This document shows, piece by piece, positions 20,005 through 33,186 of a stretch of DNA of 64,000 bases. A program made the translations under genes and the position numbers. Source of the stretch: Cylindrotheca closterium (lineage: Eukaryota > Bacillariophyta > Bacillariophyceae > Bacillariales > Bacillariaceae). Under the pieces are notes generated by a model. The model had not been told where the DNA came from, ran no database searches, and saw nothing but the letters and a program-made list of their open reading frames with translations. Every line of letters starts with the position of its first letter. Position 1 is the first letter of the stretch. The stretch lies in NCBI GenBank assembly GCA_933822405.4, contig CAKOGP040002147.1, positions 1 through 64,000 of the forward strand. Reading direction: 5' to 3'.

Positions 20005-23000
20005 ATGAAGGATCAGTACGCATCAGAAGACAACAGTAGAAGCGGCCAATCCCATGGCAACTCCACGTATGTTTCAGAATCAGGTTTCAATTCTTCTTCG
20101 GATGAGTTCAACCTCAAAAGAAAGGCCGATTCACCCACTAGGAACCTTGATTATGTTGCAATGCGAGAACACAAGGCTGTAAATCGATCAAAACTCTTGG
20201 TGGCATTGTTCCTGTTCCTTGCGGCCTGTGCAACCGCCGCTGCAACCTACCTGTTTGTCGAGCAGCAAGAGCGAAACGACTTTGAAGATCAGGTAAGTGA
20301 TTGATTCGTCAATCATTCGATTATCCCTTCTGCCATCTTTTCAAGCTCTCACTTTGCATGTTGTCTTTTCATTTTCAGTTCCGAAGTCAATCGCATGAAA
20401 TTGCGGCCGTGACAAAGCAGAAAACGGATCAACTTTTCAACGCCTTGAACTCATTCTCGATTAGCGTTGCGTCAGAAGCGAAAGCAACAGACCAAGCGTG
20501 GCCTTTTGTCACAATCAGTGATTGGTCGAGGAAGGCTCTGGCTTTGGGAGAGCTCATCGGTGTACCTGGAGCCACCATTGCCTTCTGTCCTGTAGTCAAG
20601 CCTGCTGACATTGGGCAATGGACATCCCATACTATGGAGGATGCTCCAAAGATTTACCAAGACGCTATTGACACTGAAGGCTTCAACATGACTATTGCTG
20701 AACTCATGACCAAGACTACTCCGTTGATTTTCCAATATGACATGGAAACCTATAGTCTCATCCCATCACAAGATACGGCCTTGCCTGTGTGGCAGAGCTA
20801 TCCATTCGCGATGGAACCAACGACACAACGCACCTACACAAATATTGATATGATGGCATTCAAACAATTCAGCGACATCTTCTTTCTGACGAATGCTACC
20901 TTAAATACTACCATCGGCTTTTCTGAGATGCTAATAGAGAAGGGTGGCGGATCATCTCTACCAATCGTTTCGAGTCAGATCATGCAACCCATATTTGACA
21001 CAACTGATACAAGAGCAGAAGACAGGGAAATGGTTGGAGGGGTCTGGTTGACGATGGAATGGACGAAGTACTTCGAGAGCTTCTTCACCGACGAAACTGA
21101 TTCAATTACACTTGTTCTCGTGAACAGTTGCCCAACTTACAATTTGAATAATGAAGAGACTTTCAGGGAAGAAGAGGTGACTGTTGTCAGCTACGAGATC
21201 AATGGACAAGAAGCTACTTATCTGGGCGAGTACGATGCACATGATCCCCAATATGACGCTCTTGAAGTGACATCCATTCTCGTGGACCTTGATATAGAAT
21301 CGTCAAGCATTCCCAGTGGTCAGTGCATCCCCAAACTTTCACTTCATCTCTACCCAACCGAACAATTCGAGGAAACTTTCCACACCGCGAAACGATTTCT
21401 ATACACTGGGGTGATCATTGCCATCTTTGTTTTCACAAGTTTTGTCTTTCTGCTGTACGACTACTTTGTTGGAAGAAGACAGGTAAGGAATTTCTTCTCA
21501 TGTACTTACTACTGTATGCTTTTGGATGCCTTTCTAATGCGAACTACTATATAAACAGAGAAAAGTCATGGATCGCATCATCATGCAAGACCAACTTGTG
21601 GCAAATGTTTTCCCCACAGCTATTCGGAATCGGCTATACGATGGCATGGGAAAATCGGGGCGACCTGGTGGAAATTTCGTTGACGGGTTTGACAACGACT
21701 GCGAGGCCGACAAAGTCACCAATGGAGCACCGATGGCAGACTTATTTCCCAACACAACCATTATTTTTGCTGACATTTCTGGTTTCACGGCGTGGTCATC
21801 TGCCCGAGAACCTCAGCAAGTCTTCACGTTGCTTGAGACTATCTATGCGACGTTTGACAGAGTGGCGTATCGACATAATGTGTTTAAAGTCGAGACGGTT
21901 GGCGACTCCTATGTTGCAGCAACTGGTGTACCAGAACCAATGAAAGAGCATGCCGGTGAGTGTAAATATTCAGTGTATCGGAAAAAAGGTCTGCTGGACG
22001 AGCTCTTGCTCCATATTTCACCACTCGCCTTTCAAACCAATTGGTAAACAATTTGTGCTCACAACTTATTTGCTGCTTTTCATGAAATATATAGTGACGG
22101 CGTGTAAATTCGCTCGCGACTGCTTGAAGAAGATGAAAGAGATTACATTGAAACTCGAAGTATCTCTTGGTCCAGATACATCGGACTTGAAACTAAGAGT
22201 TGGTATCCACAGGTAAGTCAAGAAGACTATGGGCCATTAAACAATCAAAGTGCCAAGACTTACAATACTCTTTGTACCAGTGGTCAAGTTACAGCTGGTG
22301 TATTGCGAGGTGAACGCAGCCGCTTCCAGCTATTTGGAGACACGATGAACACAGCGGCTCGTATGGAGAGTACCGGAAGGGCAAACTGCATTCAGATCAC
22401 AGCGGCCACTGCCGACTTGCTGAAGGAGGGTGGCTTTGAAAACATGATCATACCACGTGCAGAAAAGACATTCGTCAAAGGCAAGGGCGAAATGCAAACC
22501 TACTGGCTTCGTTCAACGAATTCGAAGCGCGTCAGAGCAATGGATACTGCTCATCGAATCGAATCGACGATTAGCGAAGAAGAAACGGCCGACTCCTCCT
22601 TCAGTGCTTCTGACAGGGCGGATGACCTTTTTGACATGAACGGCGTGGATAGTATGAACAAAACACAACGCCTCGTTGAATGGAATGTTGAAGTGCTCAT
22701 GTCATTGCTGCAGCAAATTGTGATCTCGAGAGGGGGATCTCGAAAGAGCATCAAACCTCTAGAGGTTGCCGAATCCAACATTCGTTCTGGACAAACCATA
22801 TTGGAGGAGTTCGTACCCATCATTCATTTGAAGAGACTAGACAATGATTCAGTTGACCCTCGGCAAAGCCCAATGAGTGAGATTGCTATTGGGGATGATG
22901 TGAAATCAGAGCTACGAAGCTTCCTCGCGAATATTGCTCAGATGTACACAGATAGCAATCCATTCCACAACTTTGAGCATGCTAGGTGAGTACGATTGGC

Positions 23001-23950
23001 ATTGGTTCGAATATGACTGTCAGCAATTTTACTTCATGACCTCACTGTATCTGCGCCTTTATATATTGTATCTTATCAGTCATGTTACGTCATCAGTGAA
23101 GAAACTACTCAAACGCATCGTGAACGTTGACCCTGAGAATGGACTCACCCAGCCGAATGCGAGCAGCGAAGTCAACATGGTCGACTTGGCCGGTCATTCC
23201 TACGGTATCACTTCCGATCCGCTGACCCAGTTTGCTGTCGTGTTTGCTGCCATCATTCATGACGTGGATCATCCAGGTGTACCAAACACCCAGTTGGTGA
23301 AGGAAGGCGCTCCGAATGCAGAGCTGTACAAGAACAAGTCTGTTGCGGAACAGAATAGCGTCGACATTGCATGGAAGATTCTGATGGAGAAAGAGTATGA
23401 ATTATTGCGAAGCTGCATCTATCAAACTGAAGGAGAGTTGTGCCGTTTCCGCCAACTGGTGGTGAATACAGTCATGGCGACTGATATTGTTGATATGGAA
23501 CTTCAGGAGCTACGCAAGGCGAGATGGGAAACGGCCTTCTCCTCGGACGTTTCCAATCTGCGAAGTGATGATGACAGCGAGGATCGAAAGGCCACTATTG
23601 TGATTGAGCACTTGATCCAAGCATCAGATGTTGTGCACACAATGCAGCATTGGCATATTTACAAAAGCTGGAACGAAAAGTTCTTTTGCGAATGCTACAA
23701 AGCCTACAAGTCTGGTCGAGCGGATGTTGATCCAAGCATCAACTGGTACAAGGGAGAAATTGGTTTCTTTGATTTCTATGTGATTCCTTTGGCGAAGAAG
23801 CTGGACGACTGTGGTGTGTTTGGGGTATCATCTCACGAGTATTTGAACTATGCTATGGCGAATCGGGACGAATGGGTGCGAGACGGTGAAGAGCTCGTGA
23901 ATCAGTTTCTGGAAAACTACAAGGCCAAGACGAGTGAGGGGGGAAAGTAA
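20005..23950 (+). CDS. Receptor nucleotide cyclase-phosphodiesterase fusion, copy A
   Basis: Six exons: 20005-20292, 20379-21482, 21559-21955, 22095-22212, 22281-22985 and 23080-23950; 1160 aa. Order of parts: polar cytosolic N-terminus, TM1 (about 63-86), sensor domain (87-435), TM2 (436-460), class III cyclase (about 525-720), helical linker, class I phosphodiesterase (about 855-1140). Cyclase metal Asps are D536 (FADISGF) and D579 (ETVGDSY); transition-state N659 and R663 are present. Purine-contact positions read E575, as in guanylyl cyclases, and Q652, where those have Cys. Phosphodiesterase metal ligands: HNFEH at 865-869, HDVDH at 931-935 and D1054 in ASDVVH. It should make and degrade a cyclic nucleotide under control of an outside signal. 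Splice sites were read directly and keep frame. Confidence 0.88.
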
Positions 23951-24197
23951 ACCATTGTATGCTATAACATTGCTTTTTAAAATATCTGAAGGGGTAGCAG
24001 AGGGAATGTATTTGATTTGTCATGAGATTCATCACAATGCTTTCGTGTTTGGCCCGCATCGTTCGCGCTGTCATATTAGCTGTAGTTCTGCATTGAACGA
24101 ATATTCAAACGAGAAAGTGCGATGGAGCAACTTTCGGTTTTAGGGAAGCTGGATATACGAGTACAGGAAGAAACATAGCTATATTCGTATTGCATAA

Positions 24198-24226
24198 TTT
24201 GATATTCCGCGAAGCGGAATATCAAA
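24198..24226. repeat. Perfect 13-bp inverted repeat, 3-base loop
   Basis: TTTGATATTCCGC, spacer GAA, then the exact reverse complement. It is one of three adjacent inverted repeats in this spacer. Confidence 0.85.
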
Positions 24227-24243
24227 GACTTGCTTGCCTACTA

Positions 24244-24280
24244 GGCCTTACAGAGACGTAGAATGCGTCGATGTAAGGCC
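24244..24280. repeat. Imperfect stem-loop: 9 bp, GA/GA, 4 bp
   Basis: GGCCTTACA...TGTAAGGCC pair perfectly. Opposed GA/GA and a further GACG/CGTC stem follow, closing a 7-base loop TAGAATG. As RNA the GA/GA step would stack as tandem sheared pairs. Confidence 0.7.
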
Positions 24281-24696
24281 CAACAGGGATGTGGAGGGAG
24301 GGAAAGAAAGAAATAAACCTTATTTCTTGACGTATACTCGCACACAAGTTCGATAAACTGATCGGACTTGGTGTTGCTGAGCAATGCTATTGTGACGGTC
24401 GTTCGACCGTCGTCAGTATGATGAAAGGAATCCAATGATTCGTTCTCGAGCTTTCGTCTACGTTAGAGTATGGCGAATGTGGAAAACGGAACACTTCGGT
24501 CCCTGCTCGGTTCTTTTATTTTAAATGTATGTAGTTTCGACTTCTGAGGAACGAGGGTCTAAAGTAAGTATTATGCAGCGCTACCAATATATGTTTGATC
24601 AGAAAGGCTTTGTTTTTGGCACTCTTTATGCCCCCATCCTCAGTCGATAAAAAAAAACGACCTCAAAATCTCTCACAAACGCAATCTCCTCGCACC

Positions 24697-27600
24697 ATGA
24701 AGCATCAGACCGCATCAGAAGATAACAGTAGAAGCGGCCAGTCCCATGGTAACATGTCGGCTACTTCAGAATCAGGTTTCAAATCCTCCTCGGATGAGTT
24801 CAACCACAAAAGAAAGGCCGATTCGCCCGCTAGGAACCTTGATCATGTTGCAATTCGAGAGCAGAAGGCTGTAAATCGATCAAAACTTTTGGTGGCATTG
24901 TTCCTGTTCCTTGCAGCCTGTGCAACTGCTGCTGTAACATATCTTTTTGTTGAGCAGCAAGAGCGAAATGACTTTGAAGATAAAGTAAGTGATTGATTCA
25001 TTCGTCAATGATTCGATTACCCCTTCTGCCAGCTGTTCAAGCTCTCACTTTGCATGTTGTCTTTTCATTTTCAGTTCCGAAGTCAATCTGATGAAATTGT
25101 GGCCGTGACAAAGCAGAAAACGGATCAACTTTTCAACGCCTTGAACTCATTCTCGATTAGCGTTGCGTCAGAAGCGAAAGCAACAGACCAAGCGTGGCCT
25201 TTTGTCACAATCAGTGATTGGTCGAGGAAGGCTCTGGCTTTGGGAGAGCTCATCGGCGTACCTGGAGCTACCATGGCCTTCTGTCCTGTAGTCAAGCCTG
25301 CTGACATTGGGCAATGGACATCCCATACTATGGAGGATGCTCCAAAGATTTACCAAGACGCTATTGACACGGAAGGCTTCAACATGACTATTGCTGAACT
25401 CATGAGCAAGACTACTCCGTTGATTTTCCAATATGACATGGAAACCTATAGTCTCGTCCCATCACAAGATACGGCCTTGCCTGTGTGGCAGAGCTATCCA
25501 TTCGCGATCGATCCAACAACACAACGCACCTACACAAATATTGATTTGATGGCATTCAAACAATTCAGCGACATCTTCTTTCTGACGAATGCTACCTTGA
25601 ATACTACAATCGGCTTTTCTGAGATACTGATAGAAGAGGGTGGCGGATCATCTCTACCAATCGTTTCGAGTCAGATCATGCAACCCATATTTGACACAAC
25701 TGATACAAGAGCAGAAGACAGGGAAATGGTTGGAGGGGTCTGGTTGACGATGGAATGGACGAAGTACTTCGAGAGCTTCTTCACCGACGAAACTGATTCA
25801 ATTACACTTGTTCTCGTGAACAGTTGCCCAACTTACAATTTGAATAATGAAGAGACTTTCAGGGAAGAAGAGGTGACTGTTGTCAGCTACGAGATCAATG
25901 GACAAGAAGCTACTTATCTGGGCGAGTACGATGCACATGATCCCCAATATGACGCTCTTGAAGTGACATCCATTCTCGTGGACCTTGATATAGAATCGTC
26001 AAGCATTCCCAGTGGTCAGTGCATCCCCAAACTTTCACTTCATCTCTACCCAACCGAACAATTCGAGGAAACTTTCCACACCGCGAAACGATTTCTATAC
26101 ACTGGGGTGATCATTGCCATCTTTGTTTTCACAAGTTTTGTCTTTCTGCTGTACGACTACTTTGTTGGAAGAAGACAGGTAAGGAATTTCTTCTCATGTA
26201 CTTACTACTGTATGCTTTTGGATGCCTTTCTAATGCGAACTACTATATAAACAGAGAAAAGTCATGGATCGCATCATCATGCAAGACCAACTTGTGGCAA
26301 ATGTTTTCCCCACAGCTATTCGGAATCGACTATACGATGGCATGGGAAAATCGGGGCGACCTGGTGGAAATTTCGTTGACGGGTTTGACAACGACTACGA
26401 GGCTGACAAAGTCACCAATGGAGCACCGATGGCAGACTTATTTCCCAACACAACCATTATTTTTACTGACATTTCTGGTTTCACGGCGTGGTCATCTGCC
26501 CGAGAACCTCAGCAAGTCTTCACGTTGCTTGAGACTATCTACGCAGCTTTTGATAGAGTGGCGTATCGACACAATGTGTTCAAAGTCGAGACGGTTGGCG
26601 ACTCCTATGTTGCAGCAACTGGTGTACCAGAACCAATGAAAGAGCATGCAGGTGAGTGTAAAAGAAAGGTCTGCTCGTCGAGCTCCTTGCTCTAGTATAC
26701 TTTAGCACTCGCCTTTCAAACCAATTGGTAAACAATTTGTGCTCACAACTTATTTGCTGCTTTTCATGGAATATAGTGACGGCATGTAAATTCGCTCGCG
26801 ACTGCTTGAAGAAGATGAAAGAGATTACATTGAAACTCGAAGTATCTCTTGGTCCAGATACATCGGACTTGGAACTAAGAATTGGTATTCATAGGTAAGT
26901 CAAGGCAAATGTACCTTCTCGCAGAACGATGATCAGACTGGCATCACTAAAAGTATCCTCTTTGTACCAGTGGTCAAGTGACGGCTGGTGTATTGCGAGG
27001 TGAACGCAGCCGCTTCCAGCTATTTGGAGACACGATGAACACAGCGGCTCGTATGGAGAGTACCGGAAGGGCAAACTGCATTCAGATCACAGCGGCCACT
27101 GCCGACTTGCTGAAGGAGGGTGGCTTTGAAAACATGATCATACCACGTGCAGAAAAGACATTCGTCAAAGGCAAGGGCGAAATGCAAACCTACTGGCTTC
27201 GTTCAACGAATTCGAAGCGCGTCAGAGCAATGGATACTGCTCATCGAATCGAATCGACGATTAGCGAAGAAGAAACGGCCGACTCCTCCTTCAGTGCTTC
27301 TGACAGGGCGGATGACCTTTTTGACATGAACGGCGTGGATAGTATGAACAAAACACAACGCCTCGTTGAATGGAATGTTGAAGTGCTCATGTCATTGCTG
27401 CAGCAAATTGTGATCTCGAGAGGGGGATCTCGAAAGAGCATCAAACCTCTAGAGGTTGCCGAATCCAACATTCGTTCTGGACAAACCATATTGGAGGAGT
27501 TCGTACCCATCATTCATTTGAAGAGACTAGACAATGATTCAGTTGACCCTCGGCAAAGCCCAAGTGCAATTCCTATTGGGGATGATGTGAAATCAGAGCT

Positions 27601-28632
27601 ACGAAGCTTCCTCACGAATATTGCTCAGATGTACACAGACGGCAATCCATTTCACAACTTTGAGCATGCTAGGTGAGTACGATTGGCATTGGTTCGAATA
27701 TGACTGTCAGCAATTTTACTTCATGACCTCACTGTTTCCCCCCCCGCTACATTGTACTGTATCTTATCAGTCACGTCACGGCATCAGTGAAGAAACTACT
27801 CAAACGGATCGTGCATGTTGAACCTGGAAATGGACTCACCCAGCCGAATGCGAGCAGCGAAGTCAACATGGTCGACTTGGCCGGTCATTCCTACGGTATC
27901 ACGTCCGATCCGCTGACCCAGTTTGCTGTCGTGTTTGCTGCCATCATTCATGACGTGGATCATCCAGGTGTACCAAACACTCAATTGGTCAGAGAAAATA
28001 CTAGGAACGCTTTGGTATACAAAAAGTCGGTTGCGGAACAGAACAGTGTAGAATTGGCTTGGGAAATGCTGATGCAAGATGAGTATCGAGAGCTGCGAGC
28101 TTGTATCTACCAGACAGAAGAGGGCTTGAAACGATTCCGCCAACTGGTGGTGAATACAGTCATGGCGACTGATATTGTTGACAAGGAACTTCAGGAGCTA
28201 CGCAAGGCGAGATGGGAAACTGCCTTCTCGGACGCTTCCAATCTGCGAAGTGATGAAGACAGCGAGGATCGAAAGGCCACCATTGTCATCGAGCACTTGA
28301 TCCAAGCATCAGATGTTGTGCACACAATGCAGCATTGGCATATTTACAAAAGCTGGAACGAGAAGTTCTTTCACGAATGCTACAAGGCCTACAAGTCTGG
28401 CCGGGCGGATGTTGACCCAAGTATCAACTGGTACACGGGAGAAATCGGTTTCTTTGACTTTTATGTGATTCCTTTGGCGAAGAAGCTGGACGACTGTGGT
28501 GTGTTTGGGGTATCATCGCACGAGTATTTGAACTATGCAACGGCGAATCGGGATGAATGGGTGCGAGACGGTGAAGAGCTCGTGAAGCAATTCCTGGAAA
28601 AGTATAAGGACAAGAGTGAGGGGGGAAAGTAA
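24697..28632 (+). CDS. Receptor nucleotide cyclase-phosphodiesterase fusion, copy B
   Basis: Six exons: 24697-24984, 25075-26178, 26255-26651, 26777-26894, 26971-27672 and 27771-28632; 1156 aa. Start chosen at the ATG matching copy A. Architecture and all intron positions equal copy A, and most of exons 2-5 and intron 2 (26179-26254) are nearly identical to it, so the duplication or conversion is recent. Cyclase Asps are kept (FTDISGF, GDSY), as are the phosphodiesterase HNFEH, HDVDH and ASDVVH motifs. One internal stretch of the phosphodiesterase (about 27986-28135) instead resembles copies D and E: RENTRNALVYKKS rather than KEGAPNAELYKNKS. The gene is therefore a mosaic. Likely an active sensor enzyme in a membrane. 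Confidence 0.87.
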
Positions 28633-29290
28633 GCCATCGAATGCTAAATATCCGAAGAGATGAAGTCCTAGAATACGAAATGTAGAGTATTATTTCTCAT
28701 AGATATATCACAATCCTTTCGTGGTATGGCACGCATCTCTTGCGTTGTCGAGTTCTATTGGAGGCGAAGATCCAACCGAGAAAATGTGCGGTAGAAGCAG
28801 AAAAGCTGGAAATCCAACAGTAATGGTTTTCCTTTATTTGGAACAGCATGGAGCATGGTAGTCTTGAACTCGAGATGGCTGAACGTCCGACAGAGATGCA
28901 CACAGTATTGTACCGGTACCTGCCTGTTGGCCTGATGGATCATGAATAGAAACAAAACTTGTCGCACATTTTTTTACGGAGGCGTTAAAGCTAGCTGTCA
29001 TAAATGTTGTTTTCATTTGATGTTTCTGTGGTCATTTTTTGAGATTGGCTGCGCAGAAATCCAACGGTGTGTAGCATCTTCAATATCAAGATGTCCTGCC
29101 CAGAAACATCAGAAGGAACTTTCCGATTTTTGACTCTTTCGTGCGAACTTTGAAATTGGCGGACTGATTGTGTGTTACATTGGACATGTATCATATATTA
29201 CCAGTTTTTTAAATCACGGCGGGACCTGTTTCGCAACCACTTTTATTACAAAAGTGCACTTTTTTTACCCGATTTGAGAAAAAAGCAACC
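28633..29290. other. Spacer between copies B and C
   Basis: The beginning is homologous to the spacer after copy A. Beyond about 28820 no similarity was noticed. It includes TACCGGTACC at 28911-28920. No gene. Confidence 0.5.
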
Positions 29291-32200
29291 ATGAACAACA
29301 ATCGGTATGCATCAGAAGATAACGGAAGCGTTGCTGAAATCAGTGCAAGCGGCCAAACCCATGGTAACATGTCGGCTACTTCAGAATCCGGCATCGAATC
29401 TACCACGGAAGAAGAAGATTACAACCAAAACAAGAAGGCTGAGGTATCCAATCAAAACCTTGATGTTGCACGGCGAGAACAAAAGGCTGTAAATCGATCC
29501 AAACTTTTGGTGGCTTTGTTCTTGTTCCTTGCAGCTTGTGCAACTGCCGCTGTAACATATCGTTTTGTTGAGCAGCAAGAGCGAAATGACTTTGAGGGTC
29601 AAGTAAGTCATTGGTAGGGAAAAGGATAAAATATTATGTCACTTCAATCTGCTAATTACATTTTCAGTTTCGAAGTCATGCAGATGAAATTGTCGTTGTG
29701 ACAAAGCAGAAAACAGATCAACTCTTTCGCGCCTTGAACTCGTTCTCGATTAGCGTTGCGTCAGAAGCGCAAGCAACAGATCAAGCGTGGCCTTTTGTTA
29801 CAATCAGTGATTGGTCGGCAAAGGCACAGTCGTTGGGAGAACTCATTGGTGTACCTGAAGCTACCATGGCTTTCTGTCCTGTAGTCAATCCTGCTAACAT
29901 TGGGCAATGGACATCCCATACTATGGAAAATGCTCCAAAGATTTATCAAGACGCAATTGACACGGAAGGTTTTAATATGACTGCAATTGAGCTCATGAGA
30001 AAGACTACCCCGTTGATTTTCCGATATGACTTGGAAACCTTGAGTATCTACCCATCAGAAGACACGGCCTTGCCAGTGTGGCAAAGCTATCCGTTTGCGA
30101 TCGAACCAACGACGCAACGCACCTTAACAAATATCGATTTGATGTCGTTCAAACAATTTAGCGACCTCTTCTTTCTGACGAATGCTACCTTAAACACTAC
30201 CATCAGCTTTTCTGAGACTTTGATAGAAGAGGGTGGTGGATCATCTCTACCTATCGTTTCGAGTCAGATCATGCAACCCATTTTCAAGAGTGCTAAATCA
30301 AAAGCAGAGGATAGGGAAATGGCCGGAGTGGTGTATTTGACGATGGAATGGACACGATACTTTGAAGACTTTTTTACCGAGGAAACCGATCCGATTACAC
30401 TTGTTCTCGTAAACAGTTGTCCAACATACAATCTGTATAATCAAGAGAGTTTCGCAGAAGAAGAAGTAAACGTTGTCAGCTACGAGATCAAAGGACCTGT
30501 GGCTACTTATCTGGGCGAGTACGATGCACATGATCCCCAATATGACGCCCTTGAAGTGACCTCCATTCTCGTGGACCTTGATATTAAATCATCAAGCATT
30601 CCCAGTGGTCAGTGCATCCCCAAACTTTCACTCCATCTCTATCCAACAGAACAATTCGAAGAAACGTTTTACACCGTCAGCCGATTCCTATACACAGGAG
30701 TGATCATTGCCATCTTTTTGTTTACTAGTTTTGTTTTTCTGCTGTATGACTACTTTGTTGGAAGAAGACAGGTAAGAAATTTCGCATTCACTACGAAATC
30801 TTCGACCAACTCTCTAATGCAAACCGATGGTTCTTCGCCTACGATGCCTACGATACAAACAGAGAAAAGTCATGGATCGCATCATAATGCAAGACCAACT
30901 TGTGGCAAATGTTTTCCCCACAGCCATTCGGAATCGGCTATATGATGGCATGGGAAAATCAGGGCGTCCCGGTGGAAATTTTGTTGACAGTTTTGATAAC
31001 GACTACGAGGCTGACAAAGTCACCGATGGAGCGCCAATGGCAGATTTATTCCCCAACACTTCGATTGTGTTTGCTGACATTGTGGGATTTACTGCTTGGT
31101 CGTCTGCTCGAGAACCACAGCAAGTCTTCGCATTGCTTGAGACCATCTATGCAGCTTTTGACAGAGTAGCTTATCGGCACAATGTTTTCAAAGTCGAGAC
31201 TGTAGGCGACTCGTATGTCGCAGCCGCGGGTTTGCCAGAACCGATGGAAGAGCATGCGGGTAAGCGTCAATGAATACTAGCATGAAGAGCTTATAGTTGT
31301 GCTCACAAAATGTCGCTTTTCATGGCACAGTGGCGGCATGCAAATTCGCTCGAGACTGCATGAGAAAGATGAAGGATATTACATTGAAACTCGAAGTATC
31401 TCTTGGTCCGGATACGTCGGACTTGGAACTAAGAGTTGGTATTCACAGGTAAGCCAAAGGCAAAGGTACCTTCTCGTTGAACGATGATTTGATTACATTG
31501 GCATCACAAAAAATAACCTAATTTTCTATCAGTGGTCAAGTGACGGCTGGTGTATTGCGAGGTGAACGCAGCCGCTTCCAGCTCTTTGGAGACACTGTGA
31601 ACACAGCGGCTCGCATGGAGAGTACCGGAAGGGCAAACTGTATACAGATCACAGAGACCACTGCTCATTTGCTGAGAGAAAGTGGTTTTGCAAACATGAT
31701 CATACCACGGGGAGAGAAGACCTTTGTCAAAGGCAAGGGGGAAATGCAAACCTACTGGCTTCGTTCAACGTTTTCGAAGAAGGCGAAAGTAAAGGGCAGT
31801 GCCTGTCAAGTCGAATCAACGATTAGCGAAGAAGAAACAACCGACGACTCCTTTAGTGTTTCCGACAGGGAGGATGACTTTCTTGACATGAACGGTGTGG
31901 AGACTATGAACAAAACCCAACGCCTCGTTGAGTGGAATGTTGAAGTGCTGAGCTCACTACTGCAGCAAATTGTGACCTCGAGAGGGGGATCTCGAAAGAG
32001 CATCAAACCTCTAGAGGTCGTCGAATCAAACATCCGTTCTGGTCAAACCATATTGGAAGAGTTCGTACCTATCATTCAACTGAAAAGGGCTGCCAATGAC
32101 TTGCAGGAGGACCGTCGCAAGAGCCCAAGTACGATTGATATTGGTAATGATGTCAAATCAGAACTACGAATTTTCCTTGCCAGAATTGCTGACCTGTATA

Positions 32201-33186
32201 CAGACAGCAATCCATTCCACAACTTTGAGCATGCTAGGTGAGTACTGTTGGCTTGACTCTAAACAAACATACTCTACATGAACTCACTTTACCTTTGCCT
32301 TCTTGTACTTTAATATACCAGTCATGTCACTGCATCAGTGAAGAAACTACTCAAACGCATCGTGAACGTTGACCCTGGAAATGGACTCACCCAGTCGAAT
32401 GCGAGCAGCGAAGTCAACATGGTCGACTTGGCCGGTCATTCCTACGGTATCACGTCCGATCCGCTGACCCAGTTTGCTGTCGTGTTTGCTGCCATCATTC
32501 ATGACGTGGATCATCCAGGTGTACCAAACACTCAGTTGGTGAAGGAAGGCGCTCCGAATGCAAAGCTGTACAAGAACAAGTCTGTTGCGGAGCAGAATAG
32601 CGTCGACATTGCTTGGAAAATTCTGATGCAGAAAGAGTATGAATCATTGCGAAGCTGCATCTATCAAACTGAAGGAGAGTTGCGACGTTTCCGCCAACTA
32701 GTGGTGAATACAGTCATGGCGACTGATATTGTCGATAAGGAACTTCAGGCGCTACGCAAGGCACGCTGGGAAACTGCCTTCTCCTCGGACGCTTCTAATC
32801 GACTAAGAGATGATGACAGCGAGAATCGAAAGGCCACCATTGTTATCGAGCACTTGATCCAAGCATCAGATGTTGTGCACACAATGCAGCATTGGCATAT
32901 TTACAAAAGCTGGAACGAAAAGTTCTTTTGCGAGTGTTACAAAGCCTACAAGTCTGGTCGGGCGGATGTTGACCCAAGCATCAACTGGTACAAAGGAGAA
33001 ATCGGTTTCTTTGATTTCTATGTGATTCCTTTGGCGAAGAAGCTGGACGACTGTGGTGTGTTTGGGGTATCATCGCACGAGTATTTGAACTATGCTATGG
33101 CAAATCGGGACGAATGGGTTCGAGACGGCGAAGAGCTTGTGAATCAGTTTTTGGAAAACAACAACCAACGTAAGGGGAAACAGTAG
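29291..33186 (+). CDS. Receptor nucleotide cyclase-phosphodiesterase fusion, copy C
   Basis: Six exons: 29291-29602, 29668-30771, 30863-31259, 31331-31448, 31533-32237 and 32322-33186; 1166 aa. Intron positions match A and B, with different intron sequences. The N-terminus is 8 residues longer than in A. The sensor domain is clearly related to A and B but carries scattered changes, for example KSAKSKAEDREMAGVVYL in place of DTTDTRAEDREMVGGVWL. The cyclase reads FADIVGF, ETVGDSY and FGDTVNTAARM, so catalytic residues are intact. The phosphodiesterase has HNFEH, HDVDH and ASDVVH, and follows copy A in the segment where B is divergent. The tail (NNNQRKGKQ) differs from A and B. Confidence 0.87.

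Larger units (their letters stand above)
23951..24696. other. Spacer between copies A and B with inverted repeats
   Basis: The first about 220 bases align with the spacer after copy B (CACAATGCTTTCGTG versus CACAATCCTTTCGTG), so they are duplicated 3' flank. The following part, which has three inverted repeats at 24198-24411, has no counterpart after copy B. No gene. Confidence 0.55.

Noticed and set aside
21483..21558. Reading through the post-TM2 segment in copies A-C as coding
   Set aside because: It introduces stops, whereas removing it restores RRQ|RKVMDRI, which copies D and E read without an intron.
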